DNA of 8,424 nucleotides from Sphingobium sp. (GCA_030148625.1 JASBTC010000348.1:1-8424); one strand, 5' to 3'. Positions 1 through 7,660 are shown, counted from the stretch's first letter. Notes: generated by a model not told the origin, from the sequence alone. A program made the numbers and translations.

Positions 1-1
1 C

Positions 2-1762
2 CTGGATTCGGTGATCGGGCTCGATCGCCATGCCAATCTGCCCGGTTTCGAGAATGCCGGCGCGGACATGGTCGAGGCGGTGCTGGGCGAGGGCGCCAAA
101 TTCGTCGAGGATGTGCTGTTTCCGCTCAACCAGTCGGGCGATGCCGAAGGGTGCACGCGCCATGCCGACGGTTCGGTGACGACGCCGGCGGGCTTCAAGG
201 ACGCCTATGACCGGTTCGTGGCGGGCGGCTGGACGACACTGTCGGCGCCCGAGGAGTTTGGCGGCCAGGCGCTGCCGCACGTAATCTCGACTGCGTTCGA
301 GGAATATCTGATCAGCGCCAACATGGCCTTCGCCATGTATAACGGCCTCACCATGGGCGCGGTCTCCGCGATCCTGGTCAAGGGCTCGCCCGAGCAGAAG
401 GCGAAATATCTCCCCAAGATGGTCGCCGGCCAGTGGGGTGGGACGATGAACCTGACCGAGCCGCAATGCGGCACCGATCTGGGCCTGATCCGCACACGCG
501 CCGAGCCGCAGGCAGATGGCAGCTATGCGATCACTGGCACCAAGATCTTCATTTCGTCGGGCGAGCACGACCTGACCGAGAACATTATCCATCTGGTGCT
601 TGCGAAGACGCCCGGCGCGCCGGAGAGCAGCAAGGGCATCAGTCTGTTCATCGTGCCGAAATTCCTGGTCAACGACGATGGCTCGCTCGGCGATCGCAAT
701 GCGGTGAGCTGCGGCTCGATCGAGCACAAGATGGGCATCCACGCCAATTCGACCTGCGTGATGAATTATGACGGTGCCACCGGCTGGCTGATCGGCGAGG
801 AGAATAAGGGGCTGGCCGCGATGTTCATCATGATGAACGCGGCGCGGCTGGGTGTCGGTCTGCAGGGCCTGTCGCAGGGCGAGGTCGCCTATCAGAACGC
901 CGTGCAATATGCGCATGACCGGCGCCAGGGCCGCGCGCTGACCGGCCCCGCCGAACCGGGCGAGAAAGCCGACACATTGTTCGTCCATCCCGATGTCCGC
1001 CGCATGCTGATGGAGGGCAAGGCGCTGACCGAAGGGCTGCGCGCGCTTTGTCTGTGGGGGGCGCTCCAGGTCGATCTGGCGCACAAGGCCGCGACCGAAG
1101 AGGAGCGCCAGGCGGCCGACGACCTGATCTCGCTGCTGACGCCGGTGATCAAGGGCTATGGCACCGACAAGGGTTACGAGATCGCGACGACCAGCCAGCA
1201 AGTCTATGGCGGGCATGGCTACATCGCCGAATGGGGCATGGAGCAATATGTCCGCGATGCGCGGATCGCGATGATCTACGAAGGCACCAACGGCGTCCAG
1301 GCGATGGATCTGGTCGGCCGCAAGCTGGCGCAGAATGGCGGTCGCGGAATCCAGCTCTTCTTCAAGATCGTGGGCGAGGAAGTCGCGGTCGCGAAGGGCA
1401 ATGCGAAGCTCGCCGATCTGGCCGGTGCGCTGGAAAAGGCGCTCGGCCAGCTCCAGGCGGCGACGATGTGGCTGATGCAGAACGGCCTGACCAATCCCAA
1501 CAATGCCGGTGCGGCGGCGGTGCCCTATCTCCATCTGATGGGGATCGTGGCGGTCGGCATGATGTGGCTGCGCATGGCGACGGCGGCGAGCGCCGCGCTC
1601 GATGCAGGCAGCGGCGATGCCGCGTTCATGGAGGCAAAGCTGGTCACTGCCCGCTTCTTCGCCGAACGCATCATGCCCGATGCGGGCGCGCTGCGCCGCA
1701 AGATCGAGGGCGGCGCGGAAAGCCTGATGGCATTGCCGGTCGAGGCTTTCGCGCGGGGGTGA
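2..1762 (+). CDS. Acyl-CoA dehydrogenase with C-terminal extension (FadE/DmdC type), 5'-truncated by the window
   Basis: This is an FAD-dependent acyl-CoA dehydrogenase, which makes the 2,3-enoyl-CoA in fatty-acid or acyl-thioester oxidation in the cytoplasm. The frame is open from base 2 and reads [16 protein letters not shown], matching the N-terminal segment of long (about 600 aa) family members. The GTG at 11 is therefore internal, and the true start lies perhaps 15-20 codons upstream, outside the window. Numbering from that GTG, the order is an N-terminal helical domain, the flavin/substrate segment LTEPQCGTD (148-156), the middle beta-domain with [10 protein letters not shown] (175-184), and the C-terminal helical domain with YEGTNGVQ (423-430). 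Its Glu, encoded at 1280-1282, is the expected catalytic base. The roughly 150 residues after it fit the extra C-terminal domain of the DmdC/FadE5-like group. Substrate chain length cannot be read from sequence; 3-methylmercaptopropionyl-CoA dehydrogenase is a common automatic name for this group. The gene ends with TGA, facing the S9 peptidase across a repeat-bearing junction. Confidence 0.95.
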   Translation: MDSVIGLDRHANLPGFENAGADMVEAVLGEGAKFVEDVLFPLNQSGDAEGCTRHADGSVTTPAGFKDAYDRFVAGGWTTLSAPEEFGGQALPHVISTAFEEYLISANMAFAMYNGLTMGAVSAILVKGSPEQKAKYLPKMVAGQWGGTMNLTEPQCGTDLGLIRTRAEPQADGSYAITGTKIFISSGEHDLTENIIHLVLAKTPGAPESSKGISLFIVPKFLVNDDGSLGDRNAVSCGSIEHKMGIHANSTCVMNYDGATGWLIGEENKGLAAMFIMMNAARLGVGLQGLSQGEVAYQNAVQYAHDRRQGRALTGPAEPGEKADTLFVHPDVRRMLMEGKALTEGLRALCLWGALQVDLAHKAATEEERQAADDLISLLTPVIKGYGTDKGYEIATTSQQVYGGHGYIAEWGMEQYVRDARIAMIYEGTNGVQAMDLVGRKLAQNGGRGIQLFFKIVGEEVAVAKGNAKLADLAGALEKALGQLQAATMWLMQNGLTNPNNAGAAAVPYLHLMGIVAVGMMWLRMATAASAALDAGSGDAAFMEAKLVTARFFAERIMPDAGALRRKIEGGAESLMALPVEAFARG

Positions 1763-1778
1763 TGATCTATCTTTCTGG

Positions 1779-1862
1779 TGTCATTCCCGCGAAAGCGGGA
1801 ATCTAGAGGATGTCGACCATCGAGCTCTATGACTCTGGATTCCCGCTTTCGCGGGAATGACA
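1779..1862. repeat. Two inverted copies of a dRS3-like palindromic repeat at a convergent junction
   Basis: Each copy contains a 20-bp palindrome with 8-bp arms ATTCCCGC/GCGGGAAT. The loop is GAAA in the first copy (1783-1802) and TTTC in the second (1839-1858). The copies lie in opposite orientation: 1779-1803 is the exact reverse complement of 1838-1862, and the match extends to 30 bp (1779-1808 against 1833-1862) with one mismatch. The spacer is 24 bp. The core fits ATTCCC-N8-GGGAAT, the pattern known as dRS3 in Neisseria; similar palindromes are scattered through many proteobacterial genomes, including sphingomonads. The pair sits between the 3' ends of the acyl-CoA dehydrogenase and the S9 peptidase. 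An mRNA reading through could form either two short GNRA-type hairpins or one long stem, so a role in protecting 3' ends or insulating the convergent genes is plausible. No T-tract follows, so it is not a standard intrinsic terminator. Confidence 0.9.
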
Positions 1863-1873
1863 GGGGGCGGGGC

Positions 1874-3940
1874 CTAGTTCCCCGCTGGCGCCGTCTTCCC
1901 CGTCCGATATTTGTCGAACCATGCCAGGATCGCCGACGCCTTTGCCGCCGCCTGTGACGGGCGCGCGGCGATGCTGCCATGGCCGGCCTCGGGCACCTTC
2001 ACCAGCGCGGTCGGTACGCCGCGGAGCTGGAGCGCCGAATAATATTGCTCGGCCTCGCTGACCGGCGTGCGATAATCCTGGCTGCCGACGACGACGAGCG
2101 TCGGCGTCTTGACATTGCCGACCAGCGACAGCGGTGAGCGGCTCCAATAGCCCTGCGGATCCTCCCAGGGCAGTTTGCCGAACCAGTATTTGGCGAAATA
2201 GGGGGTATTGTCCGCGGTCAGCACGAAGCTGGCCCAGTCGATCACCGGCTTCTGCGTCGCCGCGGCCTTGAAACGGTCGGTCTTGCCGACGATCCAGGCC
2301 GTCAGCACGCCGCCGCCCGATCCGCCGGTCACGAACAGATTGTCGGGATCGGCGACGCCCGCGGCGATCGCCGCGGCGCCGGCGGGGGGCAGATCGCCCT
2401 AGTGCTCGGCGGGGGAGCTCGTGGCGATCAGCCGCGCGAATTCCTCGCCATAGGAGGTCGAACCGCGCGGGTTGGTGTAGAGGACTGCATAGCCCGCGGC
2501 GGCATAAAGCTGGACGTCGGTCGAGAAAGCCGGGCCATAGGCGCTGTGCGGACCGCCATGGATTTCGAGGATCAGTGGCACACGCTGGCCCGCGACATGG
2601 CCGGGCGGAAGCGCCAGCCAGGCGGGCACCGTCCGGCCATCGGGCGCGGTGACCGCGAGCTCGCGGACTTCGGCCAGGGCCTTGCCGCTCAGGAAATCCT
2701 CGTTGAGCCGGGTCAGCCTGCGGGTGTTGCCGCCGCTCGCCAGCGATACGTCGGACGGGCGGAGCGCAGTGCCGCTGGTGAAGGCGATCGCGCCACCCTT
2801 CGATACGCTGAACTCGCCGCCGCTATAGGGGCGATCGAGGCCGCTGCCGGTCAGGCCCGTCGCGACCGGGCTGATCGTGCCGTCAAGCGCGATGCGTGCG
2901 ACGCGGTTCGATCCGCGATCGTCATAAAGCGCGTAGATCGATCGATTGTCCGCTGCCCACAGGATCTTGTCGATGCTCCGGTCGAGCCCGGCGGTCAGCG
3001 ATCGGGCGCCGCTGCCGTCGCGGTTCATCACGTAGAGCTGGGTGTCGCGATAGCTGTAACCCTTGTCGTCGAAGCCGAGATAGGCGATGCGGCTGCCGTC
3101 GGGCGAGACCGCCGGATCGCTGTCGGGCCCGTCGCGGCTGGTGAGCGCGCGGATCGCGCCGGTGGCGACGTCGAGCGCCTGGATCTCGCTGTTGACGGGA
3201 TTGCGCTGCCAGTCGCCGGTGCGAACGGCGCTGAACAGCAAGGTCTTGCCATCGGGCGTCCAGGACAAGGGGCCATTGTCGTGCCAGGGGCCGAAGCTGA
3301 GCTGGCGCGGTGCGCCGCCCTCGGCCGACACCAGGAAGATATGGTCGAAGCCGGGCTTCACATAGCCGCCGCCATCCTGGCGATAGACGACCTTGTCGAT
3401 CACTTCGAGCGGCGGCGCCCAATTGGCGCCTTCGGGCTTGGCGGGGGCCTTGCCGAGTTTCATCCCGTCGTCGGGCACGGTCATCACATAGGCGATGCGA
3501 CTGCCGTCGGGCGCCCAGGCGATCGCGCTCGGGCTGTCGGGCAGGCCGGTGACGCGCGCCGAAGCGCCGGTTTCCATCCAGCGCACGAACAGCTGGGCGC
3601 CGCCGCCTTCGCCGGTCGAAACATAGGCGAGGCGCTTGCCGTCGGGCGACCAGCGCGGCTGGCTGTGCGCGCCGGGGCCGGTGATCAGCGGCGCCTGGGC
3701 ACCGGTGCGCACATCGATCAGCCAGATGGTCGGCCGTGTGCGATCGGTCATGACATCGTTCGAGCGGCGGACATAGGCGATCCGGGTGCCGTCAGGGCTG
3801 ATCTGCGGATCGCTGGCGACTTCCAGACCGAAAAGGTCGCTGCCCTGGATGGTCCGGGCGGGGCCGTCGGCGGGCGCCGCAAGCGCCGGGATCTGTGCGG
3901 TGGCGAGAAGCAGGGAGAGGCAAAGGGCGCGGCGCAGCAT
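1874..3940 (-). pseudogene. S9 family peptidase (DPP/acylaminoacyl-peptidase type), secreted, split by an in-frame amber codon
   Basis: Read through its internal stop, the gene encodes 688 codons, a normal length for exported S9 peptidases that cleave peptides in the periplasm. The ATG at 3940 is chosen because it begins a clear signal peptide (MLRRALCLSLLLATAQIPALA, likely cut after residue 21) and has GGAG 7 nt upstream (3948-3951). Residues about 40-400 are a TolB/PD40-like beta-propeller with repeated SPDGxRIAYV-type strands (near 48, 98, 144, 228, 279). The alpha/beta-hydrolase domain starts near 430, with HGGP at 461-464 and NPRGS near 490. Codon 514 is TAG (2401-2399). The same frame continues without an indel into DPDNLFVTGGSGGG, with nucleophile Ser541, Asp622 in SQDYRTP, His654 in EAGHGS, and a TAG stop at 1874-1876. 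The 513-residue upstream product thus lacks the whole catalytic triad. The downstream open stretch has no credible start of its own; the first GTG (2332) lies inside the FVTGGSGGG motif. A sequencing error is the main alternative to a true pseudogene. Confidence 0.9.
2399..2401 (-). other. Premature in-frame amber codon in the S9 peptidase
   Basis: On the - strand the codons read GAG CAC TAG GGC GAT CTG, in the same frame as both the upstream 513 codons and the downstream catalytic segment. Compared with S9 relatives as I remember them (a PGxDYxDL-like stretch between GEEF and GGSGGG), the TAG occupies a usual tyrosine position, and the 37-codon spacing from GEEF to GGSGGG is preserved. A single TAC or TAT to TAG change would explain it. 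The reading frame is seen directly; the tyrosine assignment is inferred from memory of the family. Confidence 0.9.
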
Positions 3941-4113
3941 CAGGGGACTCCGGCAGGACTGTGATGCCGGCAACATGCGGCTTTCCGGCAGGAGCGCAAG
4001 GGCGGCGCGTGCTGAAATGAATCGGGTCCGGAGGTGAAAACGCTTGTCAGCATCATGTTGCAACTCCTAGTCTGGAAAAGACTATGTGCGTCCAATCCGG
4101 GGATATTTGGGCA
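3941..4113. promoter_or_regulatory. Divergent spacer between the S9 peptidase and the OmpA-like lipoprotein
   Basis: This 173-bp spacer separates two divergently transcribed exported-protein genes and must hold the 5' signals for both. Toward the lipoprotein there is TTGTCA (4044-4049, 5 of 6 to the sigma-70 -35 box), 18 bp, then TAGTCT (4068-4073). An alternative is TTGCAA (4058-4063), 17 bp, then ACTATG (4081-4086). Neither -10 box is good. A 6-bp dyad, TAGTCT-GGAAA-AGACTA (4068-4084, its last base in the spurious upstream ATG), overlaps this area and could be a leader hairpin or an operator half-pair. Toward the peptidase I see only the GGAG ribosome site and no convincing promoter. No open frame here looks coding. 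Confidence 0.3.
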
Positions 4114-4680
4114 ATGATGTTGCGTCCGTATCGTTCATTGGTGCTTGTCGTGCCGCTCCTCGCAGTCGCTGCATGCGGGCGGGGTGAGAAGGCGCCCGAT
4201 GCGAATGCCCAGGCATCGGTGGCGGTGGAATCGCGTACGGAGCTTATCGGGCTGCCCAATGGCGCGACCATCACCGTCGAGCGGGGCTCGGTCGGCCAGC
4301 AACTCGCGACCTATCTGGCCTCGACCGACCCCGCGCCGCGCAGTTTCCAGATCGGCGGCGATCAGTTCGCCGACTGGTCCGCGACCGCGCGTCCCGAGGT
4401 GCGGGCGATGGTGCCGGGGCTGGTCGAACTGCTCAAATCCTATCCCGCAGTGCGGCTGCGCATCGTCGGCCACACCGACAATGTCGGGGATGCTGCCGCG
4501 AACCTGAAACTTTCGCAGGATCGCGCCGAGACCGCCAGGCGCCATCTGGTCGATGCGGGTATCGCGGAGGCGCGGATCGAGGTGGAAGGGAAGGGGCTGA
4601 CCCAGCCGATCGCCGACAATGCGACCGTCGAGGGGCGGGGGCGCAATCGGCGGATCGAGCTGATCGTGATCGCGAAATAG
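4114..4680 (+). CDS. OmpA-family lipoprotein (peptidoglycan-associated, Pal-like C-terminal domain)
   Basis: This is an outer-membrane lipoprotein expected to anchor the envelope to peptidoglycan. From the ATG at 4114 it is 188 aa. MMLRPYRSLVLVVPLLAVAAC is a type II signal with lipobox VAAC, so Cys21 should be lipidated. A variable linker follows, then the OmpA-like domain (about 80-188). Its GHTDNVG (119-125), LSQDRAETARRHL (133-145), GKG (159-161) and EGRGRNRRIEL (173-183) match the peptidoglycan-binding signature, including the Asp after GHT and the Arg in NRRIEL that contact meso-diaminopimelate in Pal/OmpA. The segment before the domain (LPNGATITVERGSVGQQLATYL) is a type I recall from sphingomonad OmpA-like lipoproteins. 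An ATG at 4084 would add ten residues and spoil the short n-region. The 4114 start has GGGGA at 4099-4103, 10 nt upstream; the adjacent ATG at 4117 is equally possible. No tol genes are nearby, so I would not call it pal. Confidence 0.9.
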   Translation: MMLRPYRSLVLVVPLLAVAACGRGEKAPDANAQASVAVESRTELIGLPNGATITVERGSVGQQLATYLASTDPAPRSFQIGGDQFADWSATARPEVRAMVPGLVELLKSYPAVRLRIVGHTDNVGDAAANLKLSQDRAETARRHLVDAGIAEARIEVEGKGLTQPIADNATVEGRGRNRRIELIVIAK

Positions 4681-4701
4681 CGCGGCTCGCATAGATCGAG
4701 C

Positions 4702-4731
4702 GGCTGATGCAGCCATGCCTTCGGCAATTTT
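4702..4731 (+). terminator. Possible weak intrinsic terminator after the lipoprotein gene
   Basis: Two small adjacent hairpins start about 20 nt after the stop codon: GGCTG-ATG-CAGCC (4702-4714) and TGCC-TTC-GGCA (4716-4726). A short TTTT (4728-4731) follows. The stems are short (5 and 4 bp) and the T-tract is minimal, so termination would be weak. The position and order are right for the end of the + strand transcript. Confidence 0.35.
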
Positions 4732-4762
4732 CGTCATTGCTTCGCTACGCTCGCAATGACGA
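4731..4762. repeat. Palindromic intergenic repeat of the CGTCATTGC...GCAATGACG type
   Basis: The perfect 10-bp arms TCGTCATTGC (4731-4740) and GCAATGACGA (4753-4762) flank a 12-nt loop TTCGCTACGCTC. From memory, palindromes reading CGTCATTGCGAGCG...GCAATGACG are dispersed non-coding repeats in many proteobacterial genomes. This one sits between the 3' ends of the convergent lipoprotein and histidine phosphatase genes, so it could fold in either mRNA. It shares only the TCATT start with the repeat at 1779-1862 and is a different family. No T-run follows on either strand, so it is not an ordinary intrinsic terminator. Confidence 0.75.
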
Positions 4763-4797
4763 TGTGAGTTTGATTAGTAGGCTGCGGTAAGCCACTT

Positions 4798-5292
4798 TCA
4801 GGGGAAGGGCAGCACGAATTCCGTTGCCATGCCGCCACGGCGCGGCACGCGCCAGATCTGGCCATAGCGCGTGTGCGGGATTTCCCGCGGGCCGACGGCG
4901 CCCATGCGGCGGATCAGGTCGGGCACGGTGTTGCTGTGGCCGACGATCAGCACCACGCCGCGCGCGCGCTTGACGCGATCGAGCAATCGATCGGGATCGC
5001 CCGCATCATAGGTTTCCAAAGGAATGCCGAGCCGGCGGGCGAGCGGCGCCGCTGTCTCCATCGCACGGCGCGTCGTGCTGGCGAACACCGCGCGCGGGCG
5101 ATCGCGGAACCATGTGGCGAGGCGATCGGCCTGCCGCTTGCCCGCTGGCGACAGGCCGGGATCGTCACCGCCCCCGGCCTGCTGCTCCAGATGGCGCATG
5201 ATATAGACATCGTCGGCCGACTGGGCCGCTGCCCCGGTGGGCAGTAGCGCCAGCGTGGCCAGTAGCAGCAGCGATGCCGTGCGCCGTTTCAC
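4798..5292 (-). CDS. Periplasmic histidine phosphatase family protein (SixA/phosphoglycerate-mutase-like fold)
   Basis: This 164-aa protein belongs to histidine phosphatase branch 1, whose members remove phosphate from small molecules or phosphoproteins through a phosphohistidine. Residues 1-24 (MKRRTASLLLLATLALLPTGAAAQ) are a signal peptide, so it should act in the periplasm. Catalytic elements are VYIMRHLEQ (29-37) with Arg33 and nucleophile His34, FASTTRRAMETA (70-81) with a phosphate-binding Arg at 75/76 and Glu79, and IVGHSNTVPDL (116-126) with the second His119. The usual RHG/RHA triplet is RHL here, an unusual but tolerable neighbour. The start is GTG, supported by GAAGG 8 nt upstream inside the last codons of clpA and by the signal peptide beginning right there. 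Only 3 nt separate it from the clpA stop, so it is very likely co-transcribed and translationally coupled. The substrate is unknown; mutase activity is unlikely for such a short secreted member. Confidence 0.9.
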   Translation of the reverse strand: MKRRTASLLLLATLALLPTGAAAQSADDVYIMRHLEQQAGGGDDPGLSPAGKRQADRLATWFRDRPRAVFASTTRRAMETAAPLARRLGIPLETYDAGDPDRLLDRVKRARGVVLIVGHSNTVPDLIRRMGAVGPREIPHTRYGQIWRVPRRGGMATEFVLPFP

Positions 5293-5295
5293 GCC

Positions 5296-7611
5296 CTATG
5301 CCTTCGCTTCGGACTTCGTCTTGCCGCCCTTTTTCGGCTTTTTCGGCGCCGCGGGCGTCACTTCGAAGGCCAGCGCATCGTCCTTCAGATGGACGCTGAC
5401 TTCGCCGCCATGGACGAGCTTGCCGAACAGCAATTCCTCGGCCAGCGGCTGCTTGATCTTCTCCTGGATCAACCGACCCATCGGGCGGGCGCCATAGAGC
5501 TTGTCATAGCCGCGAGCGGTGAGCCATTTCTTGGCGTCGTCGTCGAGCGTGATGTGGACGTTGCGGTCGGCAAGCTGGAGCTCGAGCTGGAGGATGAACT
5601 TCTCCACCACGCGGCTCACCACTTCGGTCGGCAGATAGCCGAACGGCACGATCGCATCGAGGCGGTTGCGGAATTCGGGGGTGAACATCCGCTTCACCGC
5701 TTCCTCGCTCGCATCCTCGCGGCTGACATTGCCGAAGCCGATGCCTTCGCTCGCCATGTCCGACGCGCCCGCATTGGTCGTCATGATCAGCACGACATTG
5801 CGGAAATCGACGGTCTTGCCGTGATGGTCGGTCAGCCGGCCATTGTCCATCACCTGGAGCAGGATGCCGAACAGGTCGGGATGCGCCTTCTCGATCTCGT
5901 CGAGCAGGAGCACGCAATGCGGCTGCTGGTCGATCGCGTCGGTCAGCAGTCCGCCCTGATCATAGCCGACATAGCCGGGAGGCGCGCCGATCAGCCGTGA
6001 AACGCTGTGGCGTTCCATATACTCGGACATGTCGAAACGCTGGAGCGGGATGCCCATGATGCTGGCAAGCTGGCGAGCAACCTCGGTCTTGCCGACGCCG
6101 GTGGGGCCGGAGAACAGATAGTTGCCGATCGGCTTGTCCGGATCGCGCAGGCCCGCGCGGCTGAGCTTGATCGCCGAAGACAGTTTCTCGATCGCCGCAT
6201 TCTGCCCGAACACGACGCGCTTGAGATCGGTCTCCAGGCTGGCAAGCGTCGCCTTGTCGTCGGTCGACACCGACTTGGGCGGGATGCGCGCCATCGTCGC
6301 GATCACGGCTTCGATCTCCTTCGCGGTGATCGTCTTCTTGCGCTTCGACGGGGCGACGAGCATCTGCATCGCGCCGACCTCGTCGATCACGTCGATCGCC
6401 TTGTCGGGCAATTTGCGGTCGTTGATGTAGCGCGCCGACAGGTCGACCGCCGCCTTGATCGCATCGGGCGTGTATTTGACGTTGTGATGCTCCTCGAAGG
6501 CGGAACGAAGTCCCGCCAGGATCTTCACCGTGTCCTCGATCGTCGGTTCGTTCACGTCGATCTTCTGGAAGCGGCGCAGCAATGCGCGATCCTTTTCGAA
6601 GTGATTGCGGAACTCCTTGTAGGTGGTCGATCCGATGCAACGGATCGTACCGCCCGACAGCGCGGGCTTGAGCAGGTTGGACGCGTCCATCGCCCCGCCG
6701 GAGGTTGCGCCGGCGCCGATCACCGTGTGGATCTCGTCGATGAACAATATGGCGTGGGGAAGCTTTTCCAGCTCGTTCACCACCTGCTTCAGCCGCTCCT
6801 CGAAATCGCCGCGATAACGCGTGCCCGCAAGCAGCGCGCCCATGTCGAGCGAGTAGATGACCGCGGGCAACAGCACTTCGGGTACGTCGCCCTCGATGAT
6901 CTTGCGCGCCAGCCCTTCGGCGATGGCGGTCTTGCCGACGCCAGGATCGCCCACATAGAGCGGGTTGTTCTTCGAGCGGCGGCAGAGGATCTGGACGGTG
7001 CGGTCGACTTCCGCCGAGCGGCCGATCAGCGGATCGACCTTGCCGTTCCTGGCCTTTTCATTGAGATCGACGCAGAATTGCTTGAGCGCGCTTTCGCCCT
7101 TCTGCTTGCCGTCGGCCTTGGTGGTCTTTTCCTCCTCGGCGCCTTTCACTTCGCGCGGCTCGGGCGTGGCATTGCCCTTGCCGACTCCGTGGCTGATGAA
7201 GCTGACCGCGTCGAGCCGGCTCATATCCTGCTGCTGGAGGAAATAGACAGCATAGCTTTCACGCTCGGAGAAGAGCGCGACGAGCACATTGGCGCCCGTC
7301 ACTTCGTCGCGGCCCGATGACTGGACATGGAGGATGGCGCGCTGGACGACGCGCTGGAAGCCGCTGGTGGGGGAGGGGTCGGTCTCTCCCTCGACCTTGA
7401 GCGCTTCGAGTTCATTGTCGAGATAGGTGGCGACCGCGTCGCGCAGCTCGCCGACATCGACGCCGCACGCGCTCATCACCTGGCCGGCATGTTCGTCGTC
7501 GATCAGCGCGAGCAGGAGATGCTCCAGAGTGGCATATTCGTGGCGCCGGTTGGACGCGGCCTCGAGCGCCTTGTGAAGCGTCTTCTCAAGCGCGCTGGCG
7601 AAGGATGGCAT
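5296..7611 (-). CDS. clpA: ATP-dependent Clp protease, ATPase/unfoldase subunit ClpA
   Basis: ClpA is the hexameric AAA+ unfoldase that feeds substrates, including N-degron proteins delivered by ClpS, into the ClpP peptidase in the cytoplasm. The 771 aa match the family length. In order: the Clp N-domain with two repeats (about 1-140); a charged linker (about 142-175); AAA-1 with Walker A GDPGVGKT (221-228), Walker B ILFIDEIH (288-295) and arginine-finger region RALLRRF (342-348); and AAA-2 with Walker A GPTGVGKT (502-509), Walker B VLLLDEIEKAHPD (567-579) and the ClpB D2-small domain. IGFG at 624-627 fits the ClpP-docking loop, which separates ClpA from ClpB; the long ClpB coiled-coil middle domain is also absent. 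The C-terminus ends in a Lys/Ala-rich tail (about 754-771) beyond the conserved fold. The ATG has GGAG 9 nt upstream (7621-7624). The adjacent upstream gene is DUF1192, not the clpS often found there; the histidine phosphatase follows after 3 nt. Confidence 0.98.
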   Translation of the reverse strand: MPSFASALEKTLHKALEAASNRRHEYATLEHLLLALIDDEHAGQVMSACGVDVGELRDAVATYLDNELEALKVEGETDPSPTSGFQRVVQRAILHVQSSGRDEVTGANVLVALFSERESYAVYFLQQQDMSRLDAVSFISHGVGKGNATPEPREVKGAEEEKTTKADGKQKGESALKQFCVDLNEKARNGKVDPLIGRSAEVDRTVQILCRRSKNNPLYVGDPGVGKTAIAEGLARKIIEGDVPEVLLPAVIYSLDMGALLAGTRYRGDFEERLKQVVNELEKLPHAILFIDEIHTVIGAGATSGGAMDASNLLKPALSGGTIRCIGSTTYKEFRNHFEKDRALLRRFQKIDVNEPTIEDTVKILAGLRSAFEEHHNVKYTPDAIKAAVDLSARYINDRKLPDKAIDVIDEVGAMQMLVAPSKRKKTITAKEIEAVIATMARIPPKSVSTDDKATLASLETDLKRVVFGQNAAIEKLSSAIKLSRAGLRDPDKPIGNYLFSGPTGVGKTEVARQLASIMGIPLQRFDMSEYMERHSVSRLIGAPPGYVGYDQGGLLTDAIDQQPHCVLLLDEIEKAHPDLFGILLQVMDNGRLTDHHGKTVDFRNVVLIMTTNAGASDMASEGIGFGNVSREDASEEAVKRMFTPEFRNRLDAIVPFGYLPTEVVSRVVEKFILQLELQLADRNVHITLDDDAKKWLTARGYDKLYGARPMGRLIQEKIKQPLAEELLFGKLVHGGEVSVHLKDDALAFEVTPAAPKKPKKGGKTKSEAKA

Positions 7612-7660
7612 GATCTTTCACTCCGATGCGGGGCGAGGGAACGCCGCCCCGGTAGAACCC

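Noticed and set aside
1048..1806. A 252-codon + strand frame running into the first palindrome
   Set aside because: It overlaps the acyl-CoA dehydrogenase in another frame, is Arg/Gly-rich, and ends by translating the intergenic repeat.
1779..1862. A minimal CRISPR array
   Set aside because: There are only two copies, in inverted orientation, separated by 24 bp; CRISPR repeats are direct and several in number, and no cas gene is nearby.
1525..1980. A - strand frame crossing the inverted repeats
   Set aside because: It translates the dRS3-like palindrome (SFPRKRES..DSRFRGND) and overlaps the ends of two real genes out of frame; this is a common artefact of such repeats.
1874..2332. The C-terminal peptidase piece as an independent gene starting at GTG 2332
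   Set aside because: That GTG encodes the Val in the conserved FVTGGSGGG nucleophile motif, so a start there would lack part of the hydrolase core. It is the downstream remnant of the interrupted gene.
2402..3964. A 520-codon open frame on the + strand
   Set aside because: It lies wholly antisense to the S9 peptidase, has low-complexity Ala/Gly/Arg-rich sequence with no recognizable domain, and is expected because TTA, CTA and TCA codons are rare in GC-rich genes. The opposite strand has clear family motifs.
3941..4063. A 41-residue N-terminal extension of the S9 peptidase (start at 4063)
   Set aside because: It would bury the signal peptide behind a basic leader, whereas ATG 3940 has a proper ribosome site and starts the signal peptide directly.
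6007..7320. A 437-codon open frame on the + strand
   Set aside because: It is antisense to clpA, with composition typical of a mirrored reading frame (rich in Arg, Asp, Leu, Ala, Val) and no motif; ClpA on the other strand is unmistakable.
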